Shown here: positions 57,468 through 64,000 of the stretch, one piece after another
How positions within the stretch are numbered: the stretch's first letter is position 1
Layout of the letters: each line of letters starts with the position of its first letter
From: Smallanthus sonchifolius
Lineage: Eukaryota; Streptophyta; Magnoliopsida; Asterales; Asteraceae
Assembly (NCBI GenBank): GCA_023525975.1
Contig: CM042018.1
Coordinates: 74,531,001 to 74,595,000 of the forward strand
Direction of reading: 5' to 3'
Length of the DNA: 64,000 nt
Program-made: the position numbers and the translations under genes
Notes under the pieces: generated by a model
What the model was told of the DNA's origin: nothing
Seen by the model: the letters and a program-made list of their open reading frames with translations, nothing else
Database searches by the model: none

Positions 57468-59933
57468 TGTCACACCCCGACCGATGACGGAATCATCGGG
57501 GCGGGACATGTAAGACTGTTCATAGCACATGGTTGACTAAATTGAAATATATTAAAGTCAAATTTCCATTACAAATAATCCAAGTACAAACCAAATTCAA
57601 ACAAAGAAACATAAAACAACTCATAGAATTCTTGATTTAAATTGGTAAGTCCAAATCCTATATTGAGCACGTCTTGAATCATTCTCACATATTAGGGCCT
57701 GAAACATGAATAAAATAAAGTCAACTAAAAAGTTGGTGAGTATGACACAGTTGTATATAGATAGCATATAGTTGAAAACAAATCCTTTACATATCATGAT
57801 AAATAAGGCATTTATGGGGAGCAGCTATTGTGTAACCATGTACAATCAAACCTTGTAACTAGCATGCAAAAAATTGTGTTGTCGGTTTCAATCACCGCGC
57901 ACCTGGGTGGGTTTGTCAGACTCAATAGATCTCTCATTGAAAACCGTCGGCTTGTATAGTTAATGATTGCACATAATCGCATACAAAGGTTAGCACATCT
58001 AGCACTCGGGCATAAAGCTCAAATTGCATACATGAAAGTAAATAGGATTTGTACTTTGTGTTGTTTGTGTAAATGTAATGTGTAATTTGAATAATGTTCA
58101 TGTTTCACCCCAAAAGTGTAAAAGAGTAAAAGGGGTTGTGAATACTCACTTGATAAGGAGGTGTAGCGAACAAGGATAATAGATAGAAAAATAAAGATCC
58201 TCGAGTGCACAAATCAACCTAAAGAGTAATGTATGTTGTATCAAATAGTGTGCACAACAGTGTAAGTTAAACGATGGTTTGGACTTGAGTAAAATGTTAT
58301 TGATTTGAACTTGGATGTGTTCAATAAAATATAAAGTTTAAAATGAATATTATCAAAACATTTTGATTAAGGTTTGAGTTTGAATAAACAATTAAGTAAG
58401 GTATAAAATTATTGCTTATGAAAATAAATAAATAATTGATTTTGTTTAAACATGAATTAAATAAATAGTCATTATCTTATTCATTTATAAAAATTTGTAA
58501 CTTAGACATTTAAAATATCATTTATGTGTAAGCTTTTACAATAAATATAAATTTAATTTTTATAACTTTAAATAAATAATATTTATACCAAGATTAAACT
58601 TTTAATCCTTTCAAATACAGAAAACATATTTTTATAAAATTTGAAACATTTATTGATTGAAAAATATAAAATTATAATTCTGTTATAATTTATGAGTCAC
58701 ACACGACCGTGCCTCGGAAGGGCACGATCGTGCTCAAGCCACGGGCGCGACCGGGTTGATCAACAGAGGGCACAAACTAGACAAGTCAACAGGCACGACC
58801 GTGCCTTGGCTCGGCACGGTTGTGTCTATGATTTTTAGACACAACAGAGGCTAGCCCAAAGGGCATGACTAGGTCTGGACAGGAGGACACGACCGCGCTG
58901 CTACTCGGCACGACCGCGTTTCATGAGGCACGGCCGCGCTAGATGATTAGCGTGACCGTGTCTATTCCAAATCAGACACGAATTGAACAAATCTTGTATT
59001 TATAGCGTTGGAATTGTTAGGGCTTTTGAATAATGAGTTGTTACGAGTCTATTCATATAAATTAATTGTATGGAAAACGTGTTTAAGAATGGATTCGATT
59101 AAATCCTTTTTATTAAAAATAGGAATTTCGGTTCCGGATAATTTCTGTAATGGAAGCCCAGATTAACATGGGGCTTTCGATCTAAATACTAAAACGGATA
59201 ATAACAAGTGATCAATTACCCGAAAGAGTAGGGAATCGATGGAGGTCGGTAGAAGGAAGTTCCGGTGACGGCAAGATTACTTTCCGGCGTCTTCTGCTGC
59301 GATTCCAACTGATTCAACCCTTCAGAAACCTTAGAGATGATCGGAGGATCGAGTTCCTTGATTATTTGGTAGCAATTGGATCGAAAATAGAGATTTGAGG
59401 CTTGGGAGATAATTTGGACGGTTTCTTTTGAGAGTAATTTGTATTTTGGAAATGATAATGGTAATTGACGGAGATATTTTCCTTGATAACAAAAGTAAAA
59501 CGTAAATCGGATTTGAATTCGAACGATCGAGCGTTTTGAAACTGCATTTACGTTTCGACTGTTACGCAGGCGCGACCGTGCCCAAGAGAGGCGCGACCGT
59601 GCTTAGGCACTGGGCGCGATCGTTCCAGGACCAGTCGCGCGATCGTGCCGAGGCATTTGGCGCGATCGTGCCAGGACGAAGCACGACCGTGCTAATTAGG
59701 GTTTCTTGATAAATTTTCAACTTTAGTCCTTGACTTTTCAGGTTTGATTAGTTTGAAATAAATAGTTACTTGTATAGCGTTTAAGTGTATATAATCGAGC
59801 AAAACTTGTAAATTTGTATCGAATCATTGCATTTAGTTTATGGCCAGAAAAATATTAAGACAGTGCACGGGTATTGAGTTCGAAATACATTACATTGAAT
59901 TGAAATATGAATACTAAAATCAGAAATGTTACA
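57468..59933 (-). repeat. 3' LTR of gypsy G2
   Basis: 2466 bp, TGTAACATTTC...GTGTGACA on the minus strand. Inverted-repeat clusters at 58700-58990 and 59570-59700, TATA-like CTATAAATAC at 58996-59005, intron-like module 58149 to 57699 (451 nt). Confidence 0.92.
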
Positions 59934-59946
59934 GTCTCCCCATGTT
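59934..59946 (-). other. polypurine tract of gypsy G2
   Basis: AACATGGGGAGAC on the minus strand, identical to G1. Confidence 0.8.
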
Positions 59947-59967
59947 GAGAGAATTTTGTCCCGAAAT

Positions 59968-62900
59968 TTAGTTTGAGGAAGCGACGTTATCGGTAAAAAG
60001 ATGAGGGTACTTGAGATTCATCTGGTCTTCTCGTTCCCAAGTGAACTCAGGACCACGCTTAGATTCCCAATGAACTTTGACAATAGGAATGCGACTTCTC
60101 TTGAGCTGTTTGACTTCACGATTCATAATTTCCACCGGCTTCTCAACGAAATGCATCGTTTCATCAATGCGCACGTCGTCAAGCGGTATATGGAGGTTTT
60201 CATCAGCGAGACACTTCTTCAGATTAGATACATGAAATGTAGGATGTACATTGCCAAGAGATGGAGGTAACTCGAGCTTGTAAGCCACTTTCCCAATCCT
60301 TTCAAGGATTTTGAATGGACCAACATAACGAGGTGCTAACTTGCCTTTCTTTCCAAAACGGATCACGCCCTTCCATGGAGACACCTTAAGAAGAACAAGA
60401 TCGCTGACTTGGAATTCCAAGGGTATTCGACGTTTGTCGGCATAACTCTTTTGCCGACTCCTCGCTACTCGAATATTGTCACGGATTTGAATAATCTTGT
60501 CGGATGTTTCTTGAATTAACTCGGGACCAGTGATTTGTGCTTCACCAATCTCGTTCCAACAGATAGGAGAACGACACTTGCGACCATAGAGAGCTTCGAA
60601 TGGAGCCATGCTGATACTTGTGTGGTAGCTATTGTTGTAAGAAAACTCAATGAGGGATAGATGTGAATCCCAATTGCCACCAAAATCGATTACACAAGCT
60701 CTAAGCATGTCTTCAAGAGTTTGGATTGTTCGCTCGGTTTGACCATCAGTTTGCGAATGGTAAGCCGTGCTCAAATCCAATCGAGTACCAAGAGCCTTTT
60801 GGAGAGATTGCCAAAATCGAGAGGTGAACCGAGCGTCTCTATCGGATATTATGTTCAATGGAACACCATGACGGCTCACAACTTCATCAATGTAAATTCG
60901 GGCTAGTTTCTCCACTTTGAAGTCTTCACGGATAGGCAAGAAATGAGCGGATTTAGTGAGACGATCAATGATCACCCAAATACTATCATATCCACTCGAG
61001 GTGTGAGGGAGCTTGGTAATGAAATCCATAGTTATATTCTCCCATTTCCACACGGGAATTTCTGGTTGTTCGAGCAAACCAGAAGGACGTTGATGTTCGG
61101 CTTTGACTTTGGAACAAGTTAAGCATTTGGCCACATAAAGAGCAATGTCTTTCTTCATACCGGGCCACCAATAAAGTTGGCGATGATCTTGGTACATTTT
61201 ATCCGCACCAGGATGAATAGAATAACGAGTCTTATGAGCCTCGTTCATGAGAAATGTACGGAGATCATCGCGATCGGGAACCCAAATACGGTTCAAGTAA
61301 TATAGTAATCCATTGGGTTTTGATTCAAGAAGAGTTCAACACCACACGACATTTCTTCATACATGTTACCCTCGGTTACCGAGACGTGTTGAGCTTCTAA
61401 GATACGGGTTTGAATATCGGTTTGAATACGGGCACAATTAAGCATAACATGGTCCTTTTGACTCTAAGCATCGGCTACAACATTCGCTTTGCCGGGATGG
61501 TAACGAATCTCGCAGTCGTAGTCGTTAAGGAGTTCGACCCAACGTCGTTGCCTCATATTGAGTTCTTTTTGGTTGAAAATATGTTGAAGACTTTTGTGGT
61601 CGGTGAATACCACACATTTTGTGCCATATAGGTAATGTCTCCAAATCTTTAACGCGAATACGACCGCACCCAGCTCGAGATCGTGCGTCGTATAATTCTT
61701 CTCATGAATTTTGAGTTGTCTTGATGCATAAGTGATTACCTTGCCTCGTTGCATGAGAACACAACCAAGACCTTGGTTAGAAGCATCACAATAGACAACT
61801 AAATCATCATTTCCCTCGGGGAGAGTCAATATAGGAGCATTGCACAACTTTTGCTTGAGGGTTTGGAAAGCTTCTTCTTGTTTCGGTCTCCATTCATAAG
61901 TCTTACCCTTGTGGGTCAAAGCGGTAAGAGGGACAGCAATCTTTGAGAAGTTTGAGATGAAGCGACGATAATAACCCGTAAGACCAAGAAATGAACGAAC
62001 TTCGGTTGGAGTCTTCGGGGCATTCCAATTTTTAACCGTTTCAATCTTAGCAGGATCAACATGAATACCCTTGTCGTTGACGATGTGACCAAGAAATTGA
62101 ACTTCCTTTAGCCAGAATTCACATTTGGAGAATTTGGCATATAGTTGTTCTTTGTCCAAAACCAATCTAAGGTGTTGTTCATGATCGGCTTTAGTCTTGG
62201 AATAGATTAAGATATCGTCAATGAAGACGATCACAAATTTATCAAGGTATGGTTTGCACACACGATTCATGAGATCCATGAAAACTGCGGGTGCATTGGT
62301 TAGCCCGAAAGGCATAACCATGAACTTGTAATGACCATATCTTGTTCAAAAGGCAGTCTTAGGAATGTCATCTTCTTGGACACGAAGCTGATGATAACCG
62401 GATCGAAGATCAATCTTTGAGAAACAAGTAGAACCTTGAAGTTGATCAAAGAGATCATCGATTCTAGGCAAAGGATAACGGTTCTTGATAGTAAGCTTGT
62501 TGAGTTCGCGGTAGTCAATACACATGCGAAATGATCCATCCTTCTTCTTAACAAATAAGACGGGTGCACCCCACGGTGAATGACTTGGGCGAATGAAACC
62601 TTTGTCAGAGAGCTCTTGAAGTTGACTTGCAAGCTCTTGCATTTCGGAAGGTGCAAGACGATAAGGAGCTCTAGCAACGGGGTTAGCTCCAGGTATAAGA
62701 TCAATACGGAACTCTACTTAACGAACGGGAGGAAGACCGGATAAATCCTTAGGAAAAACTTCGGGAAAATCTTGAATAATCGGAATGTCTTGGATACTCT
62801 TCTCCTTGACATTCTTTTGAACAATATGAGCTAAGAAAGCAATGTACTTCTTTCGTAAGTACTTTTGAGTGGTAGTACACGACATCAACTTAAGTCCATT

Positions 62901-64000
62901 GCAAGGCTTTTCACCAAAAACCCTTAAGGTTTCTCCCGATGGTAGCGGAATTCGGATACACTTTTCAAAGCAAATGACTTCGGCATGATGATTTGATAGC
63001 CAATCCATACCTATGATAATATCAAAGCTTCCTAGTGGCATTGGAACAAGGTTGATTGGGAATGAATGATCATTTAGTTCTAAGGAGCAATCATAAATAA
63101 TGGAGTCAATTGTAAGGGAGTCACCATTTGCTATTTCAACGGTGAAGGTTTTCACTAGATGGGATCGTGTCTTTGCAAGTAAAGGCTCAAAATTAAGTGA
63201 CACAAAACTTTTATCGGCACCGGTATCGAACAAAATGGAGGCATATTGACTATTAACAAGGAACGTACCATTAACCACGTCGTTGTTGGCTTGAGCTTCG
63301 TTGGCGTTTATGTTGAACGCACGCCCACGAGCTCCACCTTGTCTAGCATTTGCAAGTCTTGGACATTGATCACGAAAATGGTTCGGGTCACCACACTCAT
63401 AACAAGCACACCCAATAGCAATGGCGGGAGCACCTTGGTTAGCCACTTGAGGTATGGTTCGGTTTGGAGGGTTGACTTGGCCCGTAAGAGCTTTGGTCCT
63501 ACAAACACTAACCGTATGACCATATCTCCCACAATAAGTACAAAGGCGACATGGGATGTTTTGGGGATGATGGTAGTTGCAGGTGGCACAAAGTGGGTAG
63601 ATTCCAACATATGGCTTTTTAACCGGTGTTTGAACCATAGGTGCAGCTTGGATAACCGGAATAGTAGGAGTAACCACAGCAAATTTCTAACTTTCCACTT
63701 TCTATTATTGCGAGAGGGCTCGGTTGTGGCTTCTTTGTTGTGAGTAGGAGGGGTTACGGTTTCAGAAACTTTCTTAGAACCCTTTTTGGTAAGAGTTCCA
63801 GCTTTCACATGATTATCAGTTAGGGTAGCGGCTAGACGAATAGCATCTTCCAGAGTAGCAGGATTTCTACCTAAGACAGTATCTTGGATTTGTCTTGGTA
63901 GCCCACCAATATACTTTTCGATACAACGGGACAAAGGAGTGACCATGTGGGGCACGAGAAGACTCAACTCATGGAACCGAGTTGTATATGCTAAGCTTTC
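59968..64000 (-). pseudogene. gypsy G2 Gag-Pol polyprotein (partial)
   Basis: Same domain order as G1. Gag from before 64000 to about 63300 with knuckles CTYCGRYGHTVSVC and CYECGDPNHFRDQC; protease DTGADKSF (near 63225); RT with the complete KIDLRSGYHQLRVQ and FIDDILIYSK; RNase H; integrase and chromodomain-like tail, an intact 442-aa stretch 59968-61296. Breaks: frameshift near 63690, TAA at 62718 (Gln CAA in G1), TGA at 62346 (Arg CGA in G1), TAG at 61464, frameshift near 61335. G2 keeps the RT segment G1 has lost. Confidence 0.93.

Larger units (their letters stand above)
18967..64000 (-). mobile_element. copia element E (Maximus/SIRE-like), carrying four nested insertions
   Basis: The host element of the right two-thirds of the window. 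Minus-strand order: Gag (57467 to about 55550), protease, integrase (to 43857), RT (43850-43281, 29052-28885, 25874-25500), RNase H (to 24658), non-coding region, extra ORF (22457-19543), polypurine tract and 3' LTR (18967-19408). The frame resumes across the insertions at 25875-28879, 29053-43275 and 45096-55319, each flanked by a 5-bp duplication. The Gag N-terminus and 5' LTR lie beyond 64000 behind gypsy G2, so the E target duplication cannot be tested. Confidence 0.85.
57468..64000 (-). mobile_element. gypsy element G2 (same family as G1), 5' end beyond window
   Basis: 3' LTR, polypurine tract and Gag-Pol on the minus strand, inserted in E Gag after TCCCA (57463-57467). The matching duplication, 5' LTR and Gag start lie right of 64000. 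Confidence 0.92.

Overview
The window is plant nuclear DNA made almost entirely of nested LTR retrotransposons; I recognise no host gene, rRNA or canonical tRNA gene. The Ty1/copia elements have Met-tRNA primer sites, AAGGGGGAG-type polypurine tracts, large coiled-coil Gags and extra ORFs after pol, which suggests the Maximus/SIRE lineage. The Ty3/gypsy elements have about 2.5-kb LTRs and a chromodomain-like integrase tail, which suggests Del/Tekay. From memory the extra-ORF proteins are abundant in Asteraceae (Artemisia, Tanacetum, lettuce relatives), so a large-genome composite is my best guess. That is inference; I could run no search.

Layout. 1-4034: copia element D (minus), chimeric and lacking pol, sitting in a gypsy LTR fragment (4035-4240), itself in gypsy G0 (plus; integrase tail 4241-4967; 3' LTR 5002-5577 plus 11360-13578). 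Copia F (minus, 5578-11359, pol and extra ORF deleted) splits the G0 LTR. G0 lies in gypsy LTR H (13579-16716). 16717-18966 is unassigned DNA with an Athila-like ORF remnant. From 18967 to past the right edge runs one old copia element E (minus), dissected by four later insertions: a 3-kb solo gypsy LTR (25875-28879, TSD TTAAA), copia A (29053-43275, 717-bp LTRs, TSD AACAC), gypsy G1 (45096-55319, 2486-bp LTRs, TSD CACAT) and gypsy G2 (57468 to past 64000). The E reading frame resumes across each insertion.

No element is intact: every pol has stops or frameshifts, many explained by C-to-T or G-to-A change. Three patterns go beyond ordinary annotation. (1) Each family carries its own array of a short inverted-repeat motif next to the LTR TATA box, and in the copia families again before gag and before the extra ORF. 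(2) Splice-like signals recur: an intron-like module inside five gypsy LTRs, an acceptor at the copia gag-pol boundary, and a 143-nt intron that would join the two extra ORFs of A. (3) tRNA-like A/B boxes lie in sense orientation in two gypsy LTR families. Together these suggest an extra-ORF protein paired with family-specific DNA sites, possibly like the VANC anti-silencing system; this is a hypothesis.
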